Assembly: GCA_035772405.1 (NCBI GenBank)
Contig: JAYKKM010000029.1
Location: forward strand, 1,027,001-1,091,000
Direction of reading: 5' to 3'
Origin: Chrysogorgia sp. JL179-B06
Taxonomy: Eukaryota > Cnidaria > Anthozoa > Scleralcyonacea > Chrysogorgiidae
Length of the DNA: 64,000 nucleotides
The notes beneath the pieces were generated by a model that saw nothing but the letters and a program-made list of their open reading frames with translations, did not search any database and was not told the DNA's origin. Position numbers and translations under genes: made by a program. Below, piece after piece: positions 53,980 to 63,712 of this stretch. How positions within the stretch are numbered: position 1 is the stretch's first letter; each line of letters begins with the position of its first letter.

Positions 53980-54720
53980 CAGGGGCGGCGGAGCAGGGGG
54001 GCAGAGGGGCCGTCGCCCCCCCCCCCCCCAATGTCAATGGCTGGGGAACGCCCCCCCCCCCCCCCCCCCCCCCAATAAAACAGAGGCATACATTGCAAGC
54101 CAAAACGTGCAACTGCTGCTCCACAGTCCACAAAACTACGAGTTCTTCAGTCGTGCAGACTGTCAAATGTACGGTACAAAAGTCTTGAAGGAATTTCGGC
54201 TGTGTGGACTGCAGAAGTACTATTGAGGAAAACTGGGAACCAGTTTGACCGACTTGGCCCCATGGCCATGCAGCTGACCTCCATCTCGCTGCACACGAGA
54301 CATATGGACTTATAGTACGTATTCCATATAAGGTCATATCGGATGGGACTGGGAAGAGCAAATATGTTGCCCTAACGAGCATATACGTTGCCCTGACGAG
54401 CAAATACATTGCCCTCGTACCAGCCCACTGCGGATAGTTAACACGTTCGATATGTTCGATTATCCGCTCTTTTTAAGAAAACTACGTTCGCTAGCCGGAT
54501 AAGCTGTACGCATATTGTAAACAGATAATTTTGTGAAACATAAGGTGCAAATTGTGTGATTTATAACCTTTACTAGTAGATACCTCTTAAAATCTGTCTC
54601 AAAATGCAGGAAATGGTGTTTCCGAGATTTACAAATTCAAAAAAATTTCAGTGGGCACATGCCTCCGGACCCTCCTAAATTTTTTCGCCCCCCAATATCC
54701 AGACTGCTCCGCCGCCCCTG
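53980..54720. mobile_element. 741-bp hAT-type MITE with 8-bp target duplication
   Basis: The perfect 17-bp inverted ends are CAGGGGCGGCGGAGCAG at 53980-53996 and its complement at 54704-54720. The 8-bp direct repeat GAACAATC flanks both sides (53972-53979 and 54721-54728). An 8-bp duplication with a CAGGGGCGG terminus is typical of hAT transposons. The interior holds two C homopolymers (about 54016-54029 and 54051-54073). It encodes no transposase; the overlapping open frames (53877-54409, minus) read Gly through the C-runs and are artefacts. The intact duplication suggests a relatively recent insertion. Confidence 0.92.
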
Positions 54721-54728
54721 GAACAATC

Positions 54729-55570
54729 CATTATATTACAATGCAATAATTACTGCTTACAATGCTTAAACAATTCCAATAAGTAGTGCCTTACGACGTG
54801 CGGAACGGGTGCTTCTGTATAGCTCAGTCGGTTAGACCGCGCGTTGGTCGTTGATATACAAGCGCCTCATGTACATACAAATGTCTGTCCGCAGGCTAAT
54901 AAAATAGGGACCTTAAGATGTATAACTGGAACTCAACGACACTATCCTTCAAAATAATTATTTATACAAAATAAAGAGAATGAATGATGGTTAGTTCTAG
55001 GAGTAATCTCAACGCCACCGTCCTCGTTCAAAACTACAGTAAAAATTAATAAAGTTATGTAGCCTCGTCCGCAGGCAACTCTATGGCTTCTTTTCCCGGA
55101 GTAAAATAGCTTCCAGGCTACATGTAGGTCACATGCATATAGATATAGTCACATGCCTCAGGTTCGCAAAGCCTGTTGGGCCAAATCTCAACCCCCAAAA
55201 TAAAAATGCCGAAACCTAGACTCGGCTACCACAGTAGCCCGAGTAATAAAACTCATCGAACTGTACTCGCCGTAGACACACGCGCCATGATTTTGCTCCG
55301 AACACTGAATCCACATATCATTATCCTTTTTGTTTGGTTGGTTCTTCGCAGGATTTGTCATACTGAGGAGAAACTGGTGGCCTTGTTACGTACCGCAACG
55401 GATCAACTTCGACCACCTTATTTTTCTCAAACACGTCGTTTGAGACATGTATATGTATATATGATATGTTGTATATATTGTAATGATATGTAATTTATAA
55501 TGATACATAAGTAACTTTAAGAATTTGTTGTAAGAGCATTGAGACTATTATATAATGCTCCTAAAACGTC

Positions 55571-55608
<38 letters not shown>

Positions 55609-56031
55609 AAGTTAAACTTATTGCTGTTGTTGAGACTTCAATAAATACACTGAAATTGTTTTAAATGTATTGAAGCGTTTTTGAAATCATGAAACATGCT
55701 TTTAGAGAAAAAAACCCTAGTCAATCAACCATTAAATTGTAGTTTCTTTCAAGTACTAAATTTATATTTTTATATTACACGAAGTACATGCTGTTATTTA
55801 CAGCATCTTATCAGCATCTTGTTAACATTAACATTCATGTACTCTATAAGTGTCTACAATAGAATACTTGTAAAATTCTATGAGCCATGTTCAGGATATC
55901 ATTTCTACCAAAGATGACCAAGAGAATTATAGTGAACAACGTTTCAAGAAGATGAAGCAGTGGGTCAATGACACTGTTGCCTGCGAAGAAACTTTGACTA
56001 TTAACTATCGGGTGATAGATACATTACAAAG
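54729..56031. other. Intergenic stretch with tRNA A-box-like motif and microsatellite
   Basis: TAGCTCAGTCGG at 54820-54831 followed by TTAGACC resembles a tRNA D-arm/A box, but no T-loop or acceptor stem follows, so it is at most a tRNA or SINE remnant. ATGTAGCCT (55057-55065) and AGGCTACAT (55115-55123) form a perfect 9-bp inverted repeat. The 105-codon frame at 55176-55493 is unrecognised. A (TTA)n tract lies at 55571-55607. Confidence 0.4.
55571..55607. repeat. (TTA)n microsatellite
   Basis: An uninterrupted trinucleotide run of about 12 TTA units, followed by AAAAG. Confidence 0.95.
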
Positions 56032-56823
56032 CTAGTTTTGAATATCTTCAGCTAGTTCTGGGTCCTGACGACGTATATCTTCAACAATTTTATCCATACG
56101 ATAACTGAATGAAACGAGTGGGAGTTCGTTCACTCTTCCTCTAGTTGTGATATTGAATAAACCAAACGCAACAACTTCTCCTAAAGAGCAGCACACAGGT
56201 ACGCCACATTTAGCTAATCTAGTTGACGCAGAATGAAAGACTAGAGAATCTTTTCCTCTTTCCAAGATGTCCCAATCAAATCCACCATCTGAATCCAATG
56301 TTAGTTCTTGAATGTCATCACGAGAGCAAGGCATGGATCTGCTTTTCGCCCAATTTATCAAACCTTCTGGAAAAGGCATTACTTCATGAAAATCGGACAC
56401 ACATGGATTGTCATCGTATACGTTAAGCCTGGTTGCAAGGGAAGGACATCTGCTTGAGTTCGATAATGATGCTTTTCGTCCATAATATGACCGAATACGT
56501 GAAGTATTCAATTTAATGACTGCATAATCTAGGTCAGAATCCTTATCTGAGCAGCAAACCAGTTGGTACTCTTTCTCTTTCAACACACATGGACATGTAT
56601 CGGTGGAGGTCAATCTTAGTGTTGGATAGTATTGAGCTTCTATAACAACTTTATTTGTGGTCATCAAGTAATCTTGATTAGGAAGCAGCCATCCAAATGC
56701 ACCAACATCACGTTCTTCACCACTGCTGTTGTACTGCTGAATGGCGAATACATAAAAACGATGCTGGTCCATTTCTATAAGAAATAGATCTTTGTGAGAA
56801 CATGCAAATAACTTCTCAGACAT
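56032..56823 (-). CDS. Trypsin-fold (S1-like) protein, probable pseudoprotease
   Basis: This 263-codon single-exon frame has an ATG start with A at -3 and an in-frame TAG 54 bp upstream, so the start is credible. The layout resembles a small trypsin-like (HtrA-type) fold. GAFGWLLPNQDYLMTTNKVV (41-60) matches the strand leading to the catalytic His, but Lys58 sits at the His position. DYAVIKL (99-105) matches the Asp motif, keeping Asp99. SASTRLAKCGVPV (198-210) followed by GEVVAFGLF (215-223) matches the nucleophile loop, with Cys206 in place of Ser. Without His it is unlikely to be an ordinary serine protease; a non-catalytic or sensing role is possible. There is no signal peptide or transmembrane segment, so it is probably cytosolic. 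Neighbours give no clue. Fold assignment is by eye and moderate; additional exons cannot be excluded. Confidence 0.6.
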   Translation of the reverse strand: MSEKLFACSHKDLFLIEMDQHRFYVFAIQQYNSSGEERDVGAFGWLLPNQDYLMTTNKVVIEAQYYPTLRLTSTDTCPCVLKEKEYQLVCCSDKDSDLDYAVIKLNTSRIRSYYGRKASLSNSSRCPSLATRLNVYDDNPCVSDFHEVMPFPEGLINWAKSRSMPCSRDDIQELTLDSDGGFDWDILERGKDSLVFHSASTRLAKCGVPVCCSLGEVVAFGLFNITTRGRVNELPLVSFSYRMDKIVEDIRRQDPELAEDIQN

Positions 56824-59309
56824 CTTGCATAAATAAGTTAGCAGAACAATGCAATATTTAAAACAAGATTTCTACTAGGCTTTGCCTCTCGCAGATAATT
56901 TGTAGAAAGCAGTCATAATAATTGTATTGTACTATTGTTAGAATAGGGTTCTTTAATTCTGTAAATGAGGGCCTTTATCAATTTAACTAGAAATACGTAT
57001 ACGCAACAACCCCTCGCCCAATTAGAAATAAATTACTATTATCACAATATTGATGACTCACGAAATAATCAATGCAGTATTTAGCATATAGACACAAGGC
57101 TGTTGAAGGAAGAAAGTGCATCTCTATCATACAATGAGTGTCCTTTAAAAAAATCAAATTCGTTCAAATGTCTACGGATGCATATAGTGCAAATGTATAC
57201 GGGTCCATTCAAATTAGATTTACTAAGACGTATTAGGGATTCTACTCCAATTGTTCGTGTGGATAGATTATATACAGTAAGTTGATAATTCTACCCACAT
57301 TGGACTACTGTGATGTGGAGCTGGCAGGAATATGGATAACTAAATATTGATGTCATAATCAGAGGTCTCTATGCATGTCAGGGAAACTGATCTTTCCTAA
57401 GTCGGGACTTGAAACTGATTGGTTCATAGAAATCCCAAGTTTTGTACCGCTTGTATTAGAAGCAAGTTACATTGTGTAATGCTAGTTAGGAATTAAAATT
57501 CCATGGCATTTTAACATCATATCTACCAGTAAAGAGCTATTTTCCATGTTTCAATTAATCTGTTCATACATGTTATAGCACCATTATCTATTGCCTTAAT
57601 TGACAATATGTAAAGGATATACAACTTTTGAGTTAAAATTAGTTTTTGTAACATTGTACTGTACATTTATGAATATGTGTTGAAATTTGTAACAACTGTA
57701 ATTTGTTAGAAAACAAGACCCCCATATATTGATACCAGTGTTAGCATTGAAGGTCCTATCCTGTATGAATATCATTGTATTATTATTGTATTATTATTAT
57801 TATTGTATTATTATTATTATTATTAATACTATTAATAATAATGCATTAACAATAATACTACTAATAATAATGCCTAATGCAGATTGCAGATACCATACAA
57901 AGCATATATATGGCATTGTGTACTATAGTATCTAAATTATATCACCATGCACATATATATTATAACCTATATTCAGGATGCCATGCCTAGTCTGCTTGTC
58001 GATAATGATCTAGCTAACACAGTACAGTACTTGTGCAATCCATAACAATCTGCATACATAGTAGTGTCAACATACCCAATGTGAACATAATAATAAGCTA
58101 TATTTTACATTGACAGAATAAGTTGTGACCCACTAGGCCAGCTAAGTACTGATGGTCTAATATGTTCCATAATGGATGGAGTACTGTAAACACAGATTAT
58201 ATATGGAATACATGCCAGTATACAAAACATGGACGTCAAGATCATATCGTCAGAAACATAATATTCCTGGCTGAGTTACAATGATGTACTGGTTCTAATG
58301 ATATATGTACTTCCTATGCAGCAGTATACTATATATATATCAGTAATGATTGGGTGTGTTAATATATACACTTCTGTATGCAAAGGCGAGCTGCATTTAG
58401 GCAGACATATATCAATCGAATCAGTACATCAATGTGGCCTGGCCTACAATTTTGTAGCAATAAACACGCATTACTGTATACTTGTCAGTGTTAATATATA
58501 CACTGCTGTAGTGAATAAGAGAGAGCTCGGGGGGAAACAGACGATGCAGTACATGGATGATTGTCAAGCAAGCTCATATCCTCAGAAAAATTATTCTGTG
58601 TCCCGGACACTGACCATTGAGCTACCAAGACTCAGATGGCGAGTGAAGGTCCAGGTCATATATAAACAGCAATAGTATGCATGTTTTTTCACCCTAAACT
58701 ACTGTATATATAGGCTAATTATCAAGCATATAGTATTTATAATTTTAATAAAATAATAAACATACTGTACATGCAATTCCAAAATTTGTACTACCACTTA
58801 CTATTCTGTAGTATTATAAAGAACAAATGGTATATATTTTAAACTGCATGGATTTAATTTAACTGTCAAAATATTATACGTATATGTTTTGAAAATTCTA
58901 AACATTCAAAACATTACACACCTTCAAATTTTTCAAAATCTCTGTTAAGTATTTCAAAATGTGTCCATTAGATTTCGGAGCTTGGAGCAAATACACAATA
59001 CAGTGTACAATTATTTAAATTACATTAAAATTAGCGAGTCAAGTCAAAAAGTTAAACGATAAAGTGAATGCACTGAATTGAAGGTAATGGCTATTCGTAC
59101 GGTAGCCGTACGACGCTATAGTCTCTTAGAATTCAACGAAATGCGGGTAAATATCACCAAAATCCTAAACCTAACCCTAACAAAAAAAAACTATGCAGAA
59201 AAGGCAAATTAATTGCTCAACACAGACCGGTGAGTCGGTGACAATGTACTATTATTAGCCGTTGTTTGAAAATACTAATTTATTTACCTTTTACTTGTTC
59301 CTGTCTTTG

Positions 59310-59311
<2 letters not shown>
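56824..59311. other. AT-rich stretch without recognisable genes
   Basis: Short open frames at 57103-57285, 57729-57935 and 58298-58675 match nothing I recognise. An ATT-rich microsatellite occupies about 57774-57873. TGTTAATATATACACT is repeated at about 58357 and 58490, and ACATGGA-containing stretches at about 58229 and 58551 are loosely alike, hinting at an old local duplication that makes up much of the 125-codon frame. CCTAAACCTAACCCTAAC at about 59163-59180 looks like a few telomere-type repeats but is too short to mean much. Confidence 0.5.
57774..57873. repeat. ATT/TTA-rich microsatellite
   Basis: Imperfect TTA and ATT trinucleotides with TTGTATTA and AATAATAATGC interruptions. Confidence 0.85.

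Positions 59312-59345
<34 letters not shown>
59312..59345. repeat. (AT)n tract, left of the Penelope-like element
   Basis: A pure AT dinucleotide run that ends at the 3' side of the retroelement. A second, longer AT run lies beyond its 5' side. Confidence 0.95.
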
Positions 59346-59349
<4 letters not shown>

Positions 59350-59380
59350 AAAATGGTTTATTTACAATTAAAAGTTAAAA

Positions 59381-59431
59381 ACATTTACTCGAGTTTCACG
59401 CTCAAGGCGATCATCAGACTGAAGAACATGT
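59381..59431 (-). ncRNA. Hammerhead-ribozyme-like motif in the Penelope-like element
   Basis: On the minus strand CTGATGA (59411-59417) is followed by a short stem-loop, CGC-CTTGA-GCG, then GAAA and the self-complementary ACTCGAGT (59387-59394), which can form a minimal stem III. Bases before CTGATGA (CAGT) pair with AATG after stem III apart from one G-A mismatch, giving stem I. This is the order of a type I hammerhead. Penelope-like elements are known to carry hammerheads in their terminal repeats. U rather than G/C flanks stem II, so self-cleavage is not assured. Confidence 0.7.
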
Positions 59432-59526
59432 CAAAGAATGGGGGGCTTATATAGACAGTATCTGATTATTTGCATAAAATTAAAATTATAACCTAATTTG
59501 CATGCATAAAATTACATGGAATTTTC

Positions 59527-61236
59527 CTAATTGAACCTAAGATTGCTTACATAAAATTTATTGTCGTGTCTGCACTTAGATATCAATTCAGCTCTTTTGT
59601 TCAATAAAAAACGTTTATCCGCGTATAAAATATAAAATTTTTCCGTAATGCATAAGTTGCATGTTTTGCTTCCGCTGTTGCACGATTTCGCTCGCTTCAA
59701 AATTGTCCATTTGATTGTGTAGTCATGGTTCTTCTCTTTCAATTCCCAGATGTGTTTAGATAGTGCCGTTTTCGTGGAGTACTTCTTATGTTTAAATGAC
59801 ATTGTGTGGTTATTATAGCGGGTTTTAAATTCTGTCGCAGTCATACCAATGTAAATCTTCGTATCCTGGTTGTTTGTTTGTGTAACTTCAGCTTGGTAAA
59901 CCAGGTTGTCTTCGCGGCAGGCACCATCCAGCGGGCATTCGTCCTTTTTTCTGCAGTTGCATTCTTTGGCAGGTGCTGGAATGTTGGAAGTGAGAATTTT
60001 TCCGTTGTGGCCTTTTATAATGCTGGCCATATTTGGCATGCAGCTATAGCTAACCTTTGTGTTTCTCCTGTTAAAGATCTTATGGAATGCGTGGTGTGCT
60101 GGGAAGTGCTTGGATAATAGATCTAGAAATATTTTGCCGACGTTTGTGCATACATTTTTGGAGTAAGGTGGGTTGAACCATATGACTTTTCGGGGTCTGT
60201 TGCTCCTAGGCTGCCGTGTGCTACTTGTGGTGGTATATTGAAGCGTGTCATTAAATCCACTTCTCTTCAGCGCTTCGTTATACAGCGGGGCTGCTCTGTT
60301 GAATTCCTCAGCGTTACATGACAAACTTGAAATCCTTTTACTAATAGAATCTGGGATTTGTCTCACGATGGAGGGTGGGTGGTTTGAGTGGGTATTAATA
60401 AACATAGGTGGATTATCAGGCTTTCTGTAAGGGCAATATGTGTCGGTTAGGAGGTTAAATGTAATGTCCAGGTAATTAACGATTTTTAAGTTTGATTGAA
60501 TGGTTATTTTCAGGCCAAGTGATTCAAAGCATTTTGCGATTCTTTTTCTTAGATTGTCGGCTGTTCTTGGACCCATGTTGCGGAATACCCCTAAACCGTC
60601 ATCTCTATAAAGGCCGATGTTGTCGTTGTTGAATTCCTCTTTAAGTTTGCTTAGCAAGAGGAGGCCGATTAGCTCACACACCTCTGCGCCATCGAAGCTT
60701 CCCATTGTGACATCGAACATACTGGCATTGTTTTTCTTGCACCAAGCTTGGCTGTTATCAAACAATAAGGACTTCCTTGCGTGCATGATCACATTTCTAT
60801 CATTGTCAGGGATGTTGACGAATTCGCTGGCATATTCCAATGCTTCTACAAGGAGGTTCTCTGTGATTGAAGGGTAGAACTCTACGATGTCAAATTGTAC
60901 AAAAGATAAAGATTGTTTGTTCGTTAAGCTTTTGAACCAGTTTATAACTGATGAAGAGTTTCTCCACTGGTTTAATTGAGTATGGGACCTGACTGCATTA
61001 TTGATGTCCTCCAAGATTTTCTTGCTCACTGGTCCTAGGTTGCTTTTGGCGGGGTTAATAAGTCTACATTTTTGCTTGTTTTGAAAATTTTCCTTATGGT
61101 CCTTCAGCGTGATAAATGCTTGCTTTTCTGCCATGGTCTTGATTTTGTCGCTAATGTTGAGGTTGTCGGTAATGGGTTTCAAATCTTTGTTAATAACGTG
61201 AACGGATTGCTCATCGGCTAGCTTATAGCTGCTGGT

Positions 61237-61242
<6 letters not shown>
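59527..61242 (-). CDS. Penelope-like reverse transcriptase with GIY-YIG endonuclease (N-terminally truncated)
   Basis: The protein copies element RNA into DNA and nicks the target. The frame is open from the AT tract (stop near 61243) through a TTG at 61182 to TAG at 59527; the 551 residues counted here start at that TTG, and no true start codon is present. LKDHKE and CRLINPAKSNLG lie at 27-50. FVQFDIVEFYPSI (94-106, Asp98) is RT motif A. GSFDGAEVCELIG lies at 161-173, and YRDD (192-195) is the catalytic motif C. A CNC...CPLDGAC cluster (408, 410, 416, 422) is the Cys-rich linker of such elements. GIY-YIG follows: VYQAEV (428-433), IYIG (443-446), Arg455, His459 and Glu514. All key residues look intact, but the upstream RT region is missing, so activity is unlikely. 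Confidence 0.9.

Positions 61243-61243
<1 letters not shown>

Positions 61244-61287
<44 letters not shown>
61244..61287. repeat. (AT)n tract, right of the Penelope-like element
   Basis: A pure AT dinucleotide run of about 44 bp, directly adjoining the truncated 5' end of the retroelement. Confidence 0.95.
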
Positions 61288-61290
<3 letters not shown>

Positions 61291-61319
61291 TGGTATGAGA
61301 GAGGATTTAAATATAGTCA

Positions 61320-61452
61320 AATACGTATATGGAAAAAGTGACTGCCCCAACTGGGAATCGAACCGTGGTCTCCGAATCAACGTTTCGGCGCTCTGACCTT
61401 TGAGCTAATGAGACACGGTCAGAACAGTCAGTGATTTCTCCATATACGTATT
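61320..61452. mobile_element. Inverted-repeat element containing a tRNA-like core
   Basis: The ends read AATACGTATATGGAAAAAG on the left and, complemented, AATACGTATATGGAGAAATC on the right, continuing into GACTG on both sides with a few mismatches over about 24 bp. The core (61351-61413) is tRNA-like on the minus strand. The whole could be a MITE that captured a tRNA or a tRNA-derived SINE that folds as a hairpin. Confidence 0.6.
61351..61413 (-). ncRNA. tRNA-like sequence (degenerate), A and B boxes present
   Basis: The minus strand reads TTAGCTCAAAGGTCAGAGC, with a perfect 4-bp D-stem (GCTC/GAGC), then a 5-bp anticodon stem CCGAA/TTCGG around the 7-base loop ACGTTGA, then GGTTCGATTCC, a good B box. 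Position 33 would be C instead of U, the T-stem is poorly paired, and no acceptor stem forms with the flanks. It is therefore a pseudo-tRNA or SINE head rather than a working tRNA. By position the anticodon would be GTT. Confidence 0.6.
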
Positions 61453-61499
61453 AATTCGCCGCTTTCACTTAAACACCAACAGGCAGACATCGCATCTAA

Positions 61500-61690
61500 C
61501 CATGGCGTGGTGCACGTTTCAACCTACACGGCCCTTTAACCCTAATTATTTATTCAGATTACGTCATTAAACCTTCAGGACCCCTAACCCTAGCTCGTGT
61601 ACCTGTAGGACCCCAAACCCTAATTAGTATTCATTTTATTTGGCCTAACTATTATGCATATCAGTCTTCACTAACCCTAGTCCTCTCTTA
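61500..61690. other. ACCCTAA-rich stretch
   Basis: TTAACCCTAATT, CCCCTAACCCTAGCTC, CCCCAAACCCTAATT and CTAACCCTAGTCC occur within about 180 bp, interspersed with other sequence. CTTCAGGACCCCTAACCC and CTGTAGGACCCCAAACCC look like a diverged tandem pair. They are too scattered to be telomeric repeats. Confidence 0.4.
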
Positions 61691-61931
61691 CTCCGCCCCT
61701 CCATATTCCGACAACTTCCGAACTTGATTTTCGATGGCATTACGTCATTATCAAAAGGTAGCTCTTATTGCTTTTAATAATATAAGAAACGCCTTTGTAA
61801 TTATACACTTCGCCTCCCTGCGGCAATGTGAATGTGGGACAGCAGGCAGCCCGAGAGCAGCGCATGCGCCATGGATATGATATGGGATGAACTAAAGAGA
61901 GTAATGAAGAAGCATCTCAAACCTTCAAAAT

Positions 61932-62420
61932 AACTGGTGTCACGATCAACAGAGATCTATACGATGGCCCAAAATTGCTTATCTAGATGCAATCGAAATA
62001 AAAGTTTAACACGGTTAGCTATATATCATATATCGTGACTAGCATGCAGGGTCGCGGGTTCAATTCCAGCCGGAAGGCCTCTAAGTTGCATTTTTCACTT
62101 CCTTCACCATAAATCCTTAGAACCTGTAACTATATATCGGCTTGGATTATGTGGCTGACTTCATTAATGTTGTCAGGCATTTTGTTAGGTTGCTAAGACT
62201 GAACATTTGAATAATTTTGACTAAGAGCACTGGTGTCACGATCAACGGAGATTTATACGATCGCATTTACGTTCAAATACCCTTTAGATTTTCGACAGAT
62301 CTACGAATATATGAACCAACAGAGATTTATACGATTGCCTCGTTGAAAAACCGGTTAGATATTCGATAGATCTACGCAAATATGAACCCGTTTTACGAAG
62401 GTTATGGAGGCGAGCATATT
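61932..62420. repeat. Diverged local repeats (GTGTCACGATCAACRGAGAT type)
   Basis: CTGGTGTCACGATCAACAGA with ATCTATACGAT at about 61937 recurs at about 62230 as CTGGTGTCACGATCAACGGA, and the AGAGATTTATACGATTGCC part recurs again near 62320. TCGACAGATCTACGAATAT and TCGATAGATCTACGCAAAT recur about 80 bp apart. Between the copies, GGTTCAATTCC at 62057-62067 in a tRNA T-arm-like context may be a SINE remnant. No coding signal. Confidence 0.65.
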
Positions 62421-62907
62421 TTAAAAATCACGGAGTCGAACGAATCATAACGGCTTTTACGAATATACCGGACTTTACGGCTTTACGAAGTTCATCAGGC
62501 CTCTAGTGTATAAAGTAAGCGATTCCTTAGATGATCAAACCACTCGAGAAGCCGTACGATGAACGAATTCAAACGTATTGATTTGCCTAAGCGAAATCAA
62601 ACTTTACTATGCATTTATAGACGTTGGTGTATATTATAATAGCTATTATATTATTTAAGAGATTGACTTGTCAAACGAAGCGAAGGCTGAATGCACACGT
62701 ACGCGCGTGGGTCGTTAAGAATCATTAGTGGTGCAACTCACAAATATTTGCATGTCTTGGGAATATTTAATTGATTTGAGGTATACATTAGGATTTTATG
62801 GGTAAACATTAGTGAATATAGGATAATGACGGGTATTTATCATCCCTGACTTCGTATACGTAATTAGCGTTAAGAACGCCTCACATCCCTTGTAGACTCC
62901 TAATAAT

Positions 62908-63712
62908 TTTAGCCGTATTATGGCTTATCTCGCTTTAGTATGCACAATTCCTATGAGGAAGAAATACTTCGGGAAACAGTGCGAAGAACTGTTCAAGATC
63001 TCAAATATATTGAATTGGAAAAAATATAAATTTAAGCGACATTATGTTTACAGCGTTTTGCTATGCCAAATGCTTATACTGTTGCATGTTGCAACATTTC
63101 ACCTGAGAAATGAACCCTAAACATTTTGACCGAATTATCGCTTATCTCGCGTTAGGGTACGGGATTCCTATGAGGAAGAAACATTTCGGGAAGTTGTACG
63201 AAGAACTGCCAAAGATCTCAAGCATATTGACCTAGAAAAATATAAAGTTAAACCTTTTTGATTAAACTGCACGACTCGGCTATTTTATGACGCCGTTGTC
63301 ATGATGTATATTCACGTTGTAAAGGTTAAGATTTGCATAAGCCTACATGAACCCTAGCCATTTTGGCCGAATTATCGCTAATTATCTCGCGTTAGTGTAC
63401 GGGATTCCAATGGGGGAAGAAACCCTTCGGGAAACAGTGTGAAGAACTGTTCAAGATCTCAAACGCAGCGACATAGAAAAATAATAAATCGTTACTTAGT
63501 TTTGGCGTAAAGTATTCTGAAGAAACCCCCTGATGTTTGATAGCATAAGCGTTCAAATCGGCAGAAATAACTTGCCGAGCAATCATTTCGGGAGAATTAT
63601 CACTTATCTAACCTTCGTTTATCGATTAAGATTGCTGTGTCTAAGAAACACTTTGGGAAGCAGTGTGAACAACTGTTAAGTATTTAAAACGTGTGGAAGG
63701 AATTGCTTTCAA
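62908..63712. repeat. Four diverged tandem repeats of about 220-240 bp
   Basis: Copies begin near 62908, 63121, 63359 and 63587. The shared core is a TTATCGCTTATCTCGCGTTAG-like segment, then GGATTCCTATGAGGAAGAAA, then TTCGGGAAACAGTG, GAAGAACTGTTCAAGATCTC. In one frame the first two copies both read AYLAL, IPMRKK and FGK, EEL; the third is frameshifted and the fourth decayed. Either the repeats derive from a duplicated exon or the frames are chance. The spacer parts are poorly conserved. Confidence 0.75.

Larger units (their letters stand above)
59346..61243 (-). mobile_element. Penelope-like retroelement, 5'-truncated, between (AT)n tracts
   Basis: On the minus strand the element comprises a truncated RT/GIY-YIG ORF, an untranslated 3' part of about 180 bp and a hammerhead-like motif, ending in TTTTTAACTATATAT. 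AT dinucleotide runs flank both sides, so it probably entered an AT microsatellite or duplicated one on insertion. Penelope-like elements commonly show 5' truncation. No other copy or partial terminal repeat is seen in the window. Confidence 0.88.

Noticed and set aside
53877..54409. Gly-rich minus-strand proteins
   Set aside because: The frames run through poly-C homopolymers and the hAT MITE terminus.
54815..54860. Functional tRNA gene
   Set aside because: Only an A-box-like D-arm is present; no B box, T-stem or acceptor stem follows.
58298..58675. 125-codon plus-strand gene
   Set aside because: It spans an old local repeat in AT-rich DNA, has no recognisable motif and no supporting context.
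59163..59180. Telomeric repeat block
   Set aside because: Only about three imperfect CCTAAC-type units; too short and irregular.
59806..60877. Plus-strand frames within the Penelope-like region
   Set aside because: They are antisense shadows of the RT/GIY-YIG reading frame.
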